Shown here: piece by piece, positions 15,881-23,552 of the stretch
Layout: each line of letters begins with the position of its first letter
How positions within the stretch are numbered: position 1 is the first letter of the stretch
Assembly (NCBI GenBank): GCA_947625045.1
Contig: CANQMW010000013.1
Location: forward strand, 1 to 64,000
From: an uncultured Oscillospiraceae bacterium
GTDB lineage: Bacteria; Bacillota; Clostridia; Oscillospirales; Oscillospiraceae
DNA: 64,000 nt
Direction: 5' to 3'
Program-made: the position numbers and the translations under genes
The notes under the pieces: model-generated
What the model was told of the DNA's origin: nothing
The model's input: the letters and a program-made list of their open reading frames with translations, nothing else
Databases searched by the model: none

Positions 15881-16675
15881 TCAGTCGGGGTCGTACTTGA
15901 CCACCAGGTCCTGGGCCGTCATGAGAACGGTGAAGAACCGGTTGATGGCCGAGGGCCGGCCGGAAAAGGCCCATGTGCCGTCTCTCAGCTCATAGTGCAC
16001 CGTCACGTCCTGGTCGGTCCGGGGCGCGCCGTATTCCAGGTCGAAGTCGAACATATCCCCCTCCCGCTCAATGTCCAGCTCGCAGAGATACTCGGCCGTG
16101 TCCGCCGGGGTGATTTTGCCGATGCACAGCTTCCCGTCCACGTCCTGGGCGCCGGACTCGTCCAGGAGCACGTCCGCGATCTCCTCGTGGAAATGGCGGC
16201 AGAACGCGGCGAAGAGCTCGTCATAGGTGGCGAAGTTCCGCGAGCTGACGGGGAACACGTCCATCTCCCCGGTCAGGTGGGCCACGGTGGCGGCGGGCTC
16301 GGCCGCGTCGGGGTCGATGAGGGAGGCGGTGTCATAGCACCAGCTGCCGTAAAAGCCCAGGGCCGCGGTCAGGGCGGAGACCAGGTCCGCCTTGGTCATG
16401 GAGCCGGCCGTGGGGGCCGCGTCGGTCTTTTCGGCAGGGGCGGGCGTGGCCGTGGCCTTGGCGGGCGCCTTCGTGGGCGCGGGGGTCTCAGTGGGCGCCG
16501 GCGTCTCCGTGGGCTCCGGGGTGGCGGTGGCGGGCACCAGCTCGTCGTCCGCCGCGGGGGCCGCGTGGACGCCGCCCACGCCATCCGGGTCCAGGATATC
16601 CGGACCAGCCGTCCGGGCGCAGCCGGTGAGCAGGGCCGCCATGAGCAGCAGCGCCGCTATGCAGGTACGTTTCAT
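15881..16675 (-). CDS. Putative lipoprotein with Pro/Thr-rich linker, unknown function
   Basis: 264 residues. A lipoprotein signal peptide ends in a LLTGC lipobox, predicting attachment to the outer face of the membrane. Residues about 45-95 are a low-complexity Pro/Thr/Ala/Glu linker with TPEPTETPAPT-like repeats, the kind of stalk that lifts a domain from the surface. The remaining 165 residues contain a compact alpha/beta domain with MTKADLVSALTAALGFYGSW, FATYDELFAAFCRHF and a C-terminal WAFSGRPSAINRFF. I do not recognise the domain. The ATG at 16675 is preferred over a TTG at 16696. It is monocistronic. Confidence 0.75.
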   Translation of the reverse strand: MKRTCIAALLLMAALLTGCARTAGPDILDPDGVGGVHAAPAADDELVPATATPEPTETPAPTETPAPTKAPAKATATPAPAEKTDAAPTAGSMTKADLVSALTAALGFYGSWCYDTASLIDPDAAEPAATVAHLTGEMDVFPVSSRNFATYDELFAAFCRHFHEEIADVLLDESGAQDVDGKLCIGKITPADTAEYLCELDIEREGDMFDFDLEYGAPRTDQDVTVHYELRDGTWAFSGRPSAINRFFTVLMTAQDLVVKYDPD

Positions 16676-16755
16676 TGTATGTCGGTTCCTTTCCAAAGGT
16701 TTTATGTCCTGGATGCATTATACCGTATGTCCGTCCCTTTCGCAAGCGGTCCGCC

Positions 16756-16784
16756 TTGCGGTTTCATGGGGAGTGGGGTATAAT
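16756..16784 (+). promoter_or_regulatory. Promoter of the 66-residue membrane protein gene
   Basis: TTGCGG (16756-16761) and TATAAT (16779-16784) are separated by 17 bases and lie 46 bases before the small gene's ATG. Confidence 0.65.
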
Positions 16785-16829
16785 CATGGTATCAGAGTGG
16801 AAAATCGGAATTTGTGTGGGGGCGATAGC

Positions 16830-17030
16830 ATGACGAAGGGATATAAGATCATGATTTCAGTTTTTGCCATTGTATGTAGCTTTGGCGCTACTGGGATTGG
16901 ATGTGGTTTTGTAGGCATGTCATCTTTAAAATTTGGAATGAGGCTTGTCTGTGATTTCTTTTTTATTATGCAGAGCATAGCTACATGCTGGGTCATTATC
17001 GCCCTGTTCAGAAAAGAGAAATCAAAATAA
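16830..17030 (+). CDS. Small two-helix membrane protein, unknown
   Basis: 66 residues with two hydrophobic segments (MISVFAIVCSFGATGIGCGFVG and CDFFFIMQSIATCWVIIALF) and a basic tail RKEKSK. It has a purine-rich ribosome site (GTGGGGG) and its own promoter. Its base composition is clearly more AT-rich than its neighbours, suggesting recent arrival, together with the adjacent DUF559 cassette. I do not recognise a family. Confidence 0.55.
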   Translation: MTKGYKIMISVFAIVCSFGATGIGCGFVGMSSLKFGMRLVCDFFFIMQSIATCWVIIALFRKEKSK

Positions 17031-17069
17031 CATATTCTGATTTATCGCGCCGCAGGCGCACAATAGCGA

Positions 17070-17126
17070 AGGCTCCCTTGTGCAAAGGGAGCTGTCAGCG
17101 CCAAAGGCGCTGACTGAGGGATTGTT
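17070..17126 (+). repeat. Left terminal repeat of the DUF559 cassette
   Basis: About 57 bases built from two small hairpins: CTCCCTTGTGCAAAGGGAG and CAGCG...CGCTG. It ends in ACTGAGGGATTGTT immediately before the DUF559 ATG. An inverted copy lies at 17471-17520 and a diverged copy at 23352-23409. Confidence 0.85.
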
Positions 17127-17495
17127 ATGGAGCGAAAGCACAACAAAACACTCACGTCAAGGGCCAAAGAGCTCCGCAAAAGCATGACAAAGGAAGAACG
17201 TCATCTTTGGTATGACTATCTTCGGGAGTATCCCATTCCTTTTTTAAGGCAAAAGGTCCTTGGTAAATACATCGTTGACTTCTACTGTGCCCAGGCAAAA
17301 TTGGTCATAGAATTGGACGGCTCGCAGCATTTTGAGCCGGATACCATGGCAAAAGATGTGGATAGAACGAACTTTTTGTCTGACTATGACTTAACGGTCA
17401 TAAGGATACCGAATAATGAGATCAGTCAAAACTTTGATGGTGTTTGCGAATACATAGATCGGGCTGTAAAACAATCCCTCAGTCAGCTTCGCTGA
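17127..17495 (+). CDS. DUF559 endonuclease-like protein inside an inverted-repeat cassette
   Basis: 122 residues of the DUF559 family, related in fold to very-short-patch-repair (Vsr) and restriction endonucleases. The N terminus SRAKELRKSMTKEERHLWYDYLRE and the core FLRQKVLGKYIVDFYCAQAKLVIELDGSQHF are typical. The VDFYC...LVIELDGSQH stretch carries the putative metal-binding D and E residues. The ATG follows the left repeat directly and the last codons lie inside the right repeat, so gene and repeats form one 451-base unit. The unit resembles a homing or self-spreading cassette; mobility is inferred, not shown. Confidence 0.85.
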   Translation: MERKHNKTLTSRAKELRKSMTKEERHLWYDYLREYPIPFLRQKVLGKYIVDFYCAQAKLVIELDGSQHFEPDTMAKDVDRTNFLSDYDLTVIRIPNNEISQNFDGVCEYIDRAVKQSLSQLR

Positions 17496-17520
17496 CAGCC
17501 CCCTTTGCACAAGGGGGCCT
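17471..17520 (-). repeat. Right terminal (inverted) repeat of the DUF559 cassette
   Basis: Read on the minus strand it repeats the left end almost base for base: GGCCCCCTTGTGCAAAGGG, then GCTGTCAGCG...GCTGACTGAGGGATTGT. It contains the end of the DUF559 gene and can also fold as a terminator-like hairpin. Confidence 0.85.
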
Positions 17521-17684
17521 TTGGTCTGGTGGTGACTTTGACAACTTCCCTTTTCTCGGGGAGAGCGGGGCGGGAGCGTCGGATGATGTTCCCGCCCGCA
17601 TGCTTTTATATAAGCAAGCGGTGCCGCATGTTCCCCCGGAAAACACATATACTTTACAAAAGTGAATGGGAAAGGACGGTCGTC

Positions 17685-18146
17685 ATGGCAAAAAAGAAGC
17701 CTCTTATCATAAGCCTTGCCATCAGCCTGGGGGTGGGCGGGCTGTCGGCGCTGCTGACCAACAGGTCCATGGAGAAGTACGCCTTTTTGGACCAGCCGCC
17801 CCTGGCTCCGCCGGGGTGGGTGTTCCCAGTGGTGTGGACGGTGCTGTTCGTCCTCATGGGCATTGCGGCGTATCTGGTGTGGCGGGAGAACGGCCCGGGG
17901 AAGAAGACTGCGCTGACGCTCTACGGGACGCAGCTCATCTTCAATTTCCTCTGGACCATCATCTTCTTCAATATGGCCCGGTACGGCTTCGCGCTCATAT
18001 GGCTCATTGCTCTGTGGGGTCTCATCCTGGCCACGCTCCTGCGCTTCTGGCGGGAGAACGCCACGGCGGGGAAGCTGATGGTGCCCTATCTACTCTGGGT
18101 CACCTTCGCGGCCTATCTCAACGCTGGCGTGTGGTATCTGAACTGA
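17685..18146 (+). CDS. TspO/MBR family tryptophan-rich sensory protein
   Basis: 153 residues and five predicted membrane helices. The family motifs PPLAPPGWVFPVVWTVLFVLMGIAAYLVW and the tryptophan-rich NFLWTIIFF and LIALWGLI segments are clear. TspO proteins bind porphyrins and related tetrapyrroles and modulate stress responses. The ATG at 17685 begins the family N terminus and has AAAGGA upstream. The 17521-17684 stretch between the DUF559 cassette and this gene holds no other gene that I can support. Confidence 0.92.
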   Translation: MAKKKPLIISLAISLGVGGLSALLTNRSMEKYAFLDQPPLAPPGWVFPVVWTVLFVLMGIAAYLVWRENGPGKKTALTLYGTQLIFNFLWTIIFFNMARYGFALIWLIALWGLILATLLRFWRENATAGKLMVPYLLWVTFAAYLNAGVWYLN

Positions 18147-18170
18147 TATTGGGGCCCCCATGAAAGCCCA

Positions 18171-18204
18171 GGAAAACGGTCCGGTCTCCGGACCGTTTTC
18201 CTTT
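18171..18204 (+). terminator. Terminator of the TspO gene
   Basis: A 13-bp stem (18171-18183 with 18189-18201) is followed by TTT. It sits directly after a 15-base fragment of the CCCCATGAAAGCCCA intergenic repeat (18156-18170). Confidence 0.8.
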
Positions 18205-18210
18205 AAAATG

Positions 18211-18262
18211 AGTAGGAAATTTTCTAAAACCCGTTGACACAGTAGGAAATGGGGGTTATACT
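18211..18262 (+). promoter_or_regulatory. nifS operon promoter with two AGTAGGAAAT boxes
   Basis: TTGACA (18234-18239) and TATACT (18257-18262), spacer 17, form the promoter. The 10-base box AGTAGGAAAT occurs at 18211-18220, upstream of the -35, and again at 18241-18250, inside the spacer. A similar GATAGGAAAT lies in the cysK leader. This resembles binding sites of Rrf2-type regulators (CymR/IscR), and an rrf2 gene lies between the two operons. Confidence 0.75.
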
Positions 18263-18304
18263 ATCCCACGGACGATAAGCTTACCCGGAAAGGTGAGAAG
18301 ACTT

Positions 18305-19492
18305 ATGTATGTATATGCGGACAACGCGGCGACTACCGCTGTGAGCAAAACGGCGCTTGACGCCATGCTCCCCTATTTCACCGAGGAGTACGGCAACGCC
18401 TCCAGCCTCCATACCCCCGGCCAGCGGGCCGCCGAGGCCCTTCTGAAGGCCCGGGAGACGGTGGCGAAGGCCATCAACGCCGACGCCAGGGAGATCTACT
18501 TCACCGGCGGCGGCAGCGAGGCCGACAACCAGGCCATCCTCACCGGCGCCGTGCTGGGTGCCCGGAAGGGAAAAAAGCACATCATCTCCACCGCCTTCGA
18601 GCACCACGCGGTGCTGCACACCCTGGAAAAGCTGGAAAAAGAGGGCTATGAGGTGACGCTGCTGCCGGTGCATGAAAACGGCGTGGTGACGCCGGAGGAC
18701 GTGGCAGCCGCCATCCGGGAGGACACGGCCCTCGTGACCATCATGATGGTCAATAACGAGATCGGCACGGTCCAGCCCATCGCCGAGATCGGCGCGGTGT
18801 GCCGTGAAAAGGGCGTGCTCTTCCACACCGACGCGGTCCAGGCCGTGGGTCATCTGCCCGTGGACGTGAAGGCGCTGAACGTGGATATGCTCTCCATGGC
18901 GGGGCACAAGTTCCACGGCCCCAAGGGTGTGGGCGCCCTCTATGCCCGGAAGGGCGTGGCCGTCGCCAACGTCATCGAGGGCGGCCAGCAGGAGCGGGGC
19001 AAGCGGGGCGGCACGGAGAATATCCCCGCCATCGTGGGCATGGCCGCGGCGCTGGAAGAGGCGGTCGGAAAGCTGGACCAGGACATGGCCTATGTCACCG
19101 GTCTGCGGGAAAAGCTCATAGAGGGCCTTTCCAAGATCCCCCACAGCCGCCTGAACGGCGACCGGGAAAAGCGCAACCCCGGCACGGTGAACTTCTGCTT
19201 CGAGGGCATCGAGGGCGAGGGGCTCCTGCTGTGGCTGGACGCCAAGGGCGTGGCGGCCTCCTCGGGCAGCGCCTGCACCTCCGGGTCCCTGGACCCCAGC
19301 CATGTGCTGCTGGCCCTGGGCCTGCCCCACGAGATCGCCCACGGCTCTCTGCGTCTGAGCGTGGACGCCTGGAATACGGAAGAGGAGATAGACCACATCC
19401 TCGCGGCGGTGCCCGAGGTGGTGGACTATCTGCGGGATATGTCCCCGGTGTGGGACGAACTGGAGCGGGGCGTGACGCCCCATCTCATATAA
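18305..19492 (+). CDS. nifS: Cysteine desulfurase (NifS/IscS type)
   Basis: 395 residues of a PLP enzyme that takes sulfur from cysteine as a protein-bound persulfide and passes it to NifU and MnmA, its operon partners. Visible are the YADNAATT N terminus, [43 protein letters not shown], the PLP-lysine segment [12 protein letters not shown] near residue 200 and the catalytic cysteine loop [10 protein letters not shown] near residue 325. The ATG at 18305 is used; a GTG at 18293 overlaps the ribosome site. Confidence 0.95.
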   Translation: MYVYADNAATTAVSKTALDAMLPYFTEEYGNASSLHTPGQRAAEALLKARETVAKAINADAREIYFTGGGSEADNQAILTGAVLGARKGKKHIISTAFEHHAVLHTLEKLEKEGYEVTLLPVHENGVVTPEDVAAAIREDTALVTIMMVNNEIGTVQPIAEIGAVCREKGVLFHTDAVQAVGHLPVDVKALNVDMLSMAGHKFHGPKGVGALYARKGVAVANVIEGGQQERGKRGGTENIPAIVGMAAALEEAVGKLDQDMAYVTGLREKLIEGLSKIPHSRLNGDREKRNPGTVNFCFEGIEGEGLLLWLDAKGVAASSGSACTSGSLDPSHVLLALGLPHEIAHGSLRLSVDAWNTEEEIDHILAAVPEVVDYLRDMSPVWDELERGVTPHLI

Positions 19493-19505
19493 GGAGGACA
19501 TTGAA

Positions 19506-19952
19506 ATGGCACTATATAGCGAGACCGTGATGGATCACTTCCAGCACCCCCGGAACGTGGGCGAGATGGAGGACGCCGACGGCATCGGCGAGGTGGGCAA
19601 CGCCGTATGCGGCGACATCATGCGCATGTATATCAAGGTAGACAATGGCATCATCACCGACGTGAAGTTCAAGACCTTCGGCTGCGGCAGCGCCATCGCC
19701 AGCTCTTCCATGGCCACGGAGATGATCAAGGGCAAGCCCATCGAGGAGGCCCTGGAGCTCTCCAACAAAGCCGTGGCCCAGGCATTGGACGGCCTGCCCG
19801 CCCATAAGCTGCACTGCTCCGTGCTGGCCGAAGAGGCCGTGCGGGCGGCGGTGAAGGACTACTACGACAAGAATAACATCGCCTACGACCCGGCCATGTT
19901 CGGCTGCGACAGCTGCGCCCATGAGCACGACCACGCCCCCGACGGGGAGTAA
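19506..19952 (+). CDS. nifU: Iron-sulfur cluster scaffold protein, NifU N-terminal/IscU type
   Basis: 148 residues. The three scaffold cysteines are present as C35 (GNAVCGD, with D37), C60 (FGCGSA) and C104 (LHCS). It assembles Fe-S clusters from NifS-derived sulfur. The C-terminal extension CDSCAHEHDH adds two cysteines and three histidines beyond the usual domain and could bind metal. It is 13 bases after nifS and overlaps the mnmA start by 32 bases. Confidence 0.94.
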   Translation: MALYSETVMDHFQHPRNVGEMEDADGIGEVGNAVCGDIMRMYIKVDNGIITDVKFKTFGCGSAIASSSMATEMIKGKPIEEALELSNKAVAQALDGLPAHKLHCSVLAEEAVRAAVKDYYDKNNIAYDPAMFGCDSCAHEHDHAPDGE

Positions 19953-21021
19953 TAATAAAGCCCTCGTCGCCATGTCCGGCGGCGTGGACTCCTCCGTGGC
20001 GGCGCTGCTGATGCGGCGGCGAGGCTACGAGTGTATGGGTGTGACCATGAAGCTCTTTGACGGGGAGACGGGGGATAAGACCTGCTGCTCCGCCGACGAC
20101 GCCATGGACGCCCGCAGCGTGGCCATGCGCCTGGGCATGCCCTTTTACGTGTTCAACATGGGGGCGGACTTCGATAAAGAGGTCATCGGCCGGTTCGTGG
20201 CCGCCTACGAGGCGGGCCAGACGCCGAATCCCTGCATCGAGTGCAACCGGCACATGAAGTTCGAGCGGCTGCTGGAAAAGGGACGCGTGCTGGGCTGCGA
20301 CACCCTCGCCACAGGGCACTACGCCCGGGTGGAGCAAAATGACGCGGGCCGGTGGCTTTTGAAAAAGGCCGCGGACCCGGAGAAGGACCAGAGCTATGTG
20401 CTCTATATGCTCACCCAGGAGCAGCTTGCCCACATCCGCTTCCCTTTGGGGGAGATGACCAAGGATGCGGTCCGGGCCTTGGCGGAGGAGAACGGGTTTC
20501 TCAACGCCCATAAGAAGGACAGCCAGGACATATGCTTCGTCCCGGACGGGGACTATGCCGCCTTCATCCGCCGCTATACCGGCCGGGACTATCCTGCCGG
20601 GGACTTCGTGGACGAGGCGGGCCATGTGCTGGGCCGCCACGAGGGGCAGATCGCCTATACATTGGGCCAGCGCCGGGGCCTGGGCGTATCCGGGGGCCGG
20701 CGGCTGTATGTGTGCGGCCGGGATATGGAGAAGAACACCGTCCTGCTGGGGGACAACGACAGGCTATTCACCTGCCGCCTGCGGGCCAGGAACATAAACC
20801 TGATACCCTGGGACGCCCTGCCGGGCACGGTCCGGTGCAGGGCCCGGATACGGTATAAGCACTTGGAGCAGCCCGCAACCGTGACCCAGGTAGGGCCGGA
20901 TGAGATAGAGGTGCTCTTTGACGAGCCCCAGCGGGCCGTCACCCCCGGCCAGGCCGTGGTCCTCTACGACGGGGACACGGTGCTTGGCGGCGGGACCATA
21001 TGCGATACGGAGGACATCTGA
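19921..21021 (+). CDS. mnmA: tRNA-specific 2-thiouridylase MnmA
   Basis: 366 residues. It thiolates U34 of Lys, Glu and Gln tRNAs using sulfur relayed from the desulfurase encoded upstream. The PP-loop SGGVDSS is at 19-25, the catalytic cysteine pair is in PNPCIECNR (near 105) and QDICFVPDG (near 202), and C-terminal beta-barrel domains follow. The start at 19921 lies inside nifU; its ribosome site is poor, so translation may depend on coupling with nifU. No other upstream start fits the family. Confidence 0.94.
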   Translation: MSTTTPPTGSNNKALVAMSGGVDSSVAALLMRRRGYECMGVTMKLFDGETGDKTCCSADDAMDARSVAMRLGMPFYVFNMGADFDKEVIGRFVAAYEAGQTPNPCIECNRHMKFERLLEKGRVLGCDTLATGHYARVEQNDAGRWLLKKAADPEKDQSYVLYMLTQEQLAHIRFPLGEMTKDAVRALAEENGFLNAHKKDSQDICFVPDGDYAAFIRRYTGRDYPAGDFVDEAGHVLGRHEGQIAYTLGQRRGLGVSGGRRLYVCGRDMEKNTVLLGDNDRLFTCRLRARNINLIPWDALPGTVRCRARIRYKHLEQPATVTQVGPDEIEVLFDEPQRAVTPGQAVVLYDGDTVLGGGTICDTEDI

Positions 21022-21022
21022 C

Positions 21023-21604
21023 ATGACGAGAGATGAGGCGTGGGCCCTGCTCACAAAGTATAACAAGGACCGCTTTCACCTGCAGCACGCGCTGACGGTG
21101 GAGGGCGTGATGCGCTGGTACGCCAATGACCTGGGCTATAGGGACCAGGCGGACTTCTGGGCCATGGTTGGACTTTTACACGACCTGGACTTTGAGATGT
21201 GGCCGGAGGAGCACTGCGTGAAGGCCCAGGAGCTGATGCGGGAAGCGAACCTCGACGAGGCGCTCATCCACGCCACATGCAGCCATGGGTACGGCCTCAC
21301 CGGCGTGGACATGGAGCCCACGGCGGAGATGGAGAAGGTCCTCTTCGCCGCGGACGAGCTAACCGGGCTCATCGGCGCGGCGGCCCTCATGCGGCCATCG
21401 AAGAGCGTCCAGGACATGGAGGTCAAGAGCCTCAAGAAGAAGTTCAAGTCCACCGGCTTCGCCGCCGGGTGCAGCCGGGAGGTCATCCAGAAGGGCGCGG
21501 ACATGCTGGGCTGGCCCCTGGAAGAGCTCATGGAAAAGACCATCGCCGCCATGCGCTCCTGCGAGGCGCAGGTGCAGGCGGAGATGGCCAAGATCCCGGA
21601 ATAA
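21023..21604 (+). CDS. HD-domain hydrolase
   Basis: 193 residues with an HD-type metal phosphohydrolase core: RFHLQHALTVEGVMRWYA, then VGLLHDLDFEMWPEEH with the HD dyad, then CSHGYGL and a D in FAADELTGLI. Similar stand-alone HD proteins are annotated as hydrolases of unknown substrate. It starts one base after the mnmA stop with GGAGG 9 bases upstream, so it is the last gene of the nifS operon. Why it sits with sulfur-transfer genes is unclear. Confidence 0.85.
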   Translation: MTRDEAWALLTKYNKDRFHLQHALTVEGVMRWYANDLGYRDQADFWAMVGLLHDLDFEMWPEEHCVKAQELMREANLDEALIHATCSHGYGLTGVDMEPTAEMEKVLFAADELTGLIGAAALMRPSKSVQDMEVKSLKKKFKSTGFAAGCSREVIQKGADMLGWPLEELMEKTIAAMRSCEAQVQAEMAKIPE

Positions 21605-21614
21605 AATCAGCAAA

Positions 21615-21689
21615 TTAGAACACGGTCCTGTCCCAAAGGCACCAGACGAGATAGGCTGCCAGCCCGATCAGCACGATGGCGCCCCTCAT
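21615..21689 (-). CDS. Possible 24-residue single-helix membrane peptide
   Basis: On the minus strand a short frame encodes MRGAIVLIGLAAYLVWCLWD followed by RTVF: one membrane span with charged ends. GAGGGG lies 5 bases before the ATG. It is antisense-convergent with the HD-hydrolase gene and divergent from rrf2. The reading frame continues upstream, so the start is not certain and it could be a chance frame. Confidence 0.25.
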   Translation of the reverse strand: MRGAIVLIGLAAYLVWCLWDRTVF

Positions 21690-21810
21690 CCCTATCCCCT
21701 CACTTTCATCGGATGGGACGAGCATACGGCCCAAAAGCATCAATTCGGTAACAAACCGGCATCGAAACGGCATCTTTTTTCTTAAAAACCCCAAAGAGGA
21801 GGGCGTCGAA

Positions 21811-22248
21811 ATGAAAATATCGACCAGAGGCAGATATGCCCTGCGGACCATGGTGGACCTGGCCCAGCACGGCGGGGAGGGACTGGTGACCCTGAAGGAC
21901 GTGGCCGCCCGGCAGGACCTGAGCCAGAAGTATCTGGAACAGATCGTCACACAGCTCAGCAAGGCGGGGCTCGTCAAGGGCACCCGCGGCCCCCAGGGGG
22001 GCTATCGGCTGGCCCGGGCGCCGCAGGACTACACCGTGGCGGAGATATTGGAACAGGTGGAGGGGTCCCTGGCCCCGGTGGAGTGCTTGGAGACGGAGAA
22101 GAATACCTGCGAGCGGTGCTCCTCCTGCGCCACCATCGACATGTGGACAGGCCTTTATAAAGTCGTCACCGACTACCTGGGGAATATCACCCTGGCGGAT
22201 GTGGTCCAGCGGGCCAACGCCGCCGCGGGCAACGACTACGTGATATGA
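21811..22248 (+). CDS. Rrf2-family transcriptional regulator, IscR-like with Fe-S cysteines
   Basis: 145 residues. The N-terminal winged helix (MKISTRGRYALRTMVDLA, LSQKYLEQIV, TRGPQGGYRLAR) is typical of Rrf2 proteins. Cysteines at 92, 100, 103 and 106 sit where IscR binds its [2Fe-2S] cluster, so it is probably a cluster-sensing repressor rather than the cluster-free CymR. It lies between the nifS operon and cysK. Both have AGGAAAT boxes at their promoters, making it the likely regulator of both. GAGGAGGG precedes the ATG. Confidence 0.9.
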   Translation: MKISTRGRYALRTMVDLAQHGGEGLVTLKDVAARQDLSQKYLEQIVTQLSKAGLVKGTRGPQGGYRLARAPQDYTVAEILEQVEGSLAPVECLETEKNTCERCSSCATIDMWTGLYKVVTDYLGNITLADVVQRANAAAGNDYVI

Positions 22249-22256
22249 ATATGGCG

Positions 22257-22291
22257 ATATCCCGGCTCCGGAAGAGGCCGGGATATTTTTT
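22257..22291 (+). terminator. Terminator of rrf2
   Basis: A 10-bp stem (22257-22266 with 22277-22286) is followed by a run of T. Confidence 0.82.
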
Positions 22292-22302
22292 GCGGAGCAT
22301 AG

Positions 22303-22367
22303 TTGACAGGGTCGGAAAAAGGTGTATAATAACAGCATGCGGAAAGCATACTAAACCGATAGGAAAT
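22303..22367 (+). promoter_or_regulatory. cysK promoter and Rrf2-type operator
   Basis: TTGACA (22303-22308) and TATAAT (22325-22330) have a 16-base spacer. Just downstream, TAAACCGATAGGAAAT ends at 22367 and resembles the CymR/IscR-type box; it also matches the AGTAGGAAAT boxes of the nifS promoter. Its position after the -10 suits a repressor. Confidence 0.75.
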
Positions 22368-22383
22368 AGAGGGGAATTTCATT

Positions 22384-23313
22384 ATGGGTATCTACAAGTC
22401 TTTTACCGAGCTGGTGGGGGGCACGCCCCTGCTGGAGCTGACCAATCTGGAAAAGAAGCTGGGTCTGAAGGCGAAGGTGGTGGCGAAGCTGGAGTACTTC
22501 AACCCCGCCGGGTCCGTGAAGGACCGCATCGCCAAGGCGATGATCGAGGACGCGGAGGCCAGCGGGAAGCTGAAGCCCGGCGCCGTCATCGTGGAGCCCA
22601 CCTCCGGCAACACGGGCATAGGCCTGGCCGCCGTGGCGGCCTCCAAGGGCTATAAGATCATCCTGACCATGCCGGAGACCATGAGCGTGGAGCGGCGGAA
22701 CCTCCTGAAGGCCTACGGCGCGGAGCTGGTCCTCACCGAGGGGGCCAAGGGCATGAAGGGGGCCATCGCCAAGGCGGATGAGATCGCCGCCAATACCCCC
22801 GGCGCCTTCATCCCCGGCCAGTTCGTGAACCCTGCCAACCCCGCCGCCCATAAGGCCGCCACCGGCCCGGAGATCTGGGAGGATACCGACGGCGCGGTGG
22901 ACATCTTCGTGGCCGGCGTGGGCACCGGCGGCACCCTCACCGGCGTGGGCGAGTACCTGAAGGAGAAAAAGCCCTCCGTGAAAGTGGTGGCCGTGGAGCC
23001 TTCCGCCTCCCCGGTGCTTAGTAAGGGCGTGGCCGGGCCCCATAAGATACAGGGCATCGGCGCAGGCTTCGTGCCGGAGGTGCTGAACACGAAGGTCTAC
23101 GATGAGATCATCCCCGTGGAGGCGGAGGACGCCTTCGCCCTGGGCCGTGAGCTGGGCAGGACCGAGGGCATCCTGGTGGGCATCTCATCCGGCGCGGCCC
23201 TCTGGGCGGCCATCGAGCTTGCCAAGCGCCCGGAAAATGAGGGCAAGACCATCGTGGCCCTGCTGCCGGACACGGGGGATAGGTATTTGTCCACGCCCAT
23301 GTTCCAGGAGTAA
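22384..23313 (+). CDS. cysK: Cysteine synthase A (O-acetylserine sulfhydrylase)
   Basis: 309 residues, fold-type II PLP enzyme. It makes cysteine from O-acetylserine and sulfide. Key sites are the PLP lysine K46 in [11 protein letters not shown], the substrate loop TSGNTGIG at 74-81, the phosphate loop [12 protein letters not shown] and the C-terminal [18 protein letters not shown] precedes the ATG. It supplies the substrate of the desulfurase encoded 3 kb upstream, consistent with shared control. Confidence 0.96.
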   Translation: MGIYKSFTELVGGTPLLELTNLEKKLGLKAKVVAKLEYFNPAGSVKDRIAKAMIEDAEASGKLKPGAVIVEPTSGNTGIGLAAVAASKGYKIILTMPETMSVERRNLLKAYGAELVLTEGAKGMKGAIAKADEIAANTPGAFIPGQFVNPANPAAHKAATGPEIWEDTDGAVDIFVAGVGTGGTLTGVGEYLKEKKPSVKVVAVEPSASPVLSKGVAGPHKIQGIGAGFVPEVLNTKVYDEIIPVEAEDAFALGRELGRTEGILVGISSGAALWAAIELAKRPENEGKTIVALLPDTGDRYLSTPMFQE

Positions 23314-23319
23314 ACCATC

Positions 23320-23348
23320 AAAGCCTCCCCTCGGGGAGGCTTTCCTTT
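23320..23348 (+). terminator. Terminator of cysK
   Basis: A GC hairpin (arms 23320-23330 and 23333-23343) is followed by CCTTTTG. The arms meet with only two bases between, so the inner pairs must open. Confidence 0.7.
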
Positions 23349-23351
23349 TGG

Positions 23352-23537
23352 AGGCTCCCTTGTGCAAAAGGAGCTGTCGCCGCCGTCAGGCGGTGACTGA
23401 GGGATTGTTACCAAGCTAGGTAGAATTCCAAGACTGGTAACAACCCTTCCGAGCGCCGCAGGCGGCGCCCACCTCCCCTTGCACAGGGGAGGCTTTGGAA
23501 GAAACCTTGGTCACCCCTCTTTTACACAAGGGGGCTT
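23352..23537 (+). repeat. Gene-less relative of the DUF559 inverted-repeat cassette
   Basis: Bases 23352-23409 copy the left end of the DUF559 cassette (GGCTCCCTTGTGCAAAAGGAGCTGTC, then ...GGTGACTGAGGGATTGTTA). About 28 unrelated bases follow, then a diverged inverted end (23437-23495), and a further partial end finishing in ACACAAGGGGGCTTTTT at 23537. There is no DUF559 frame. It fills the interval between cysK and the convergent ATP-grasp gene and probably also serves as a terminator. Confidence 0.8.
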
Positions 23538-23552
23538 TTTCTTGTGCTGGGC

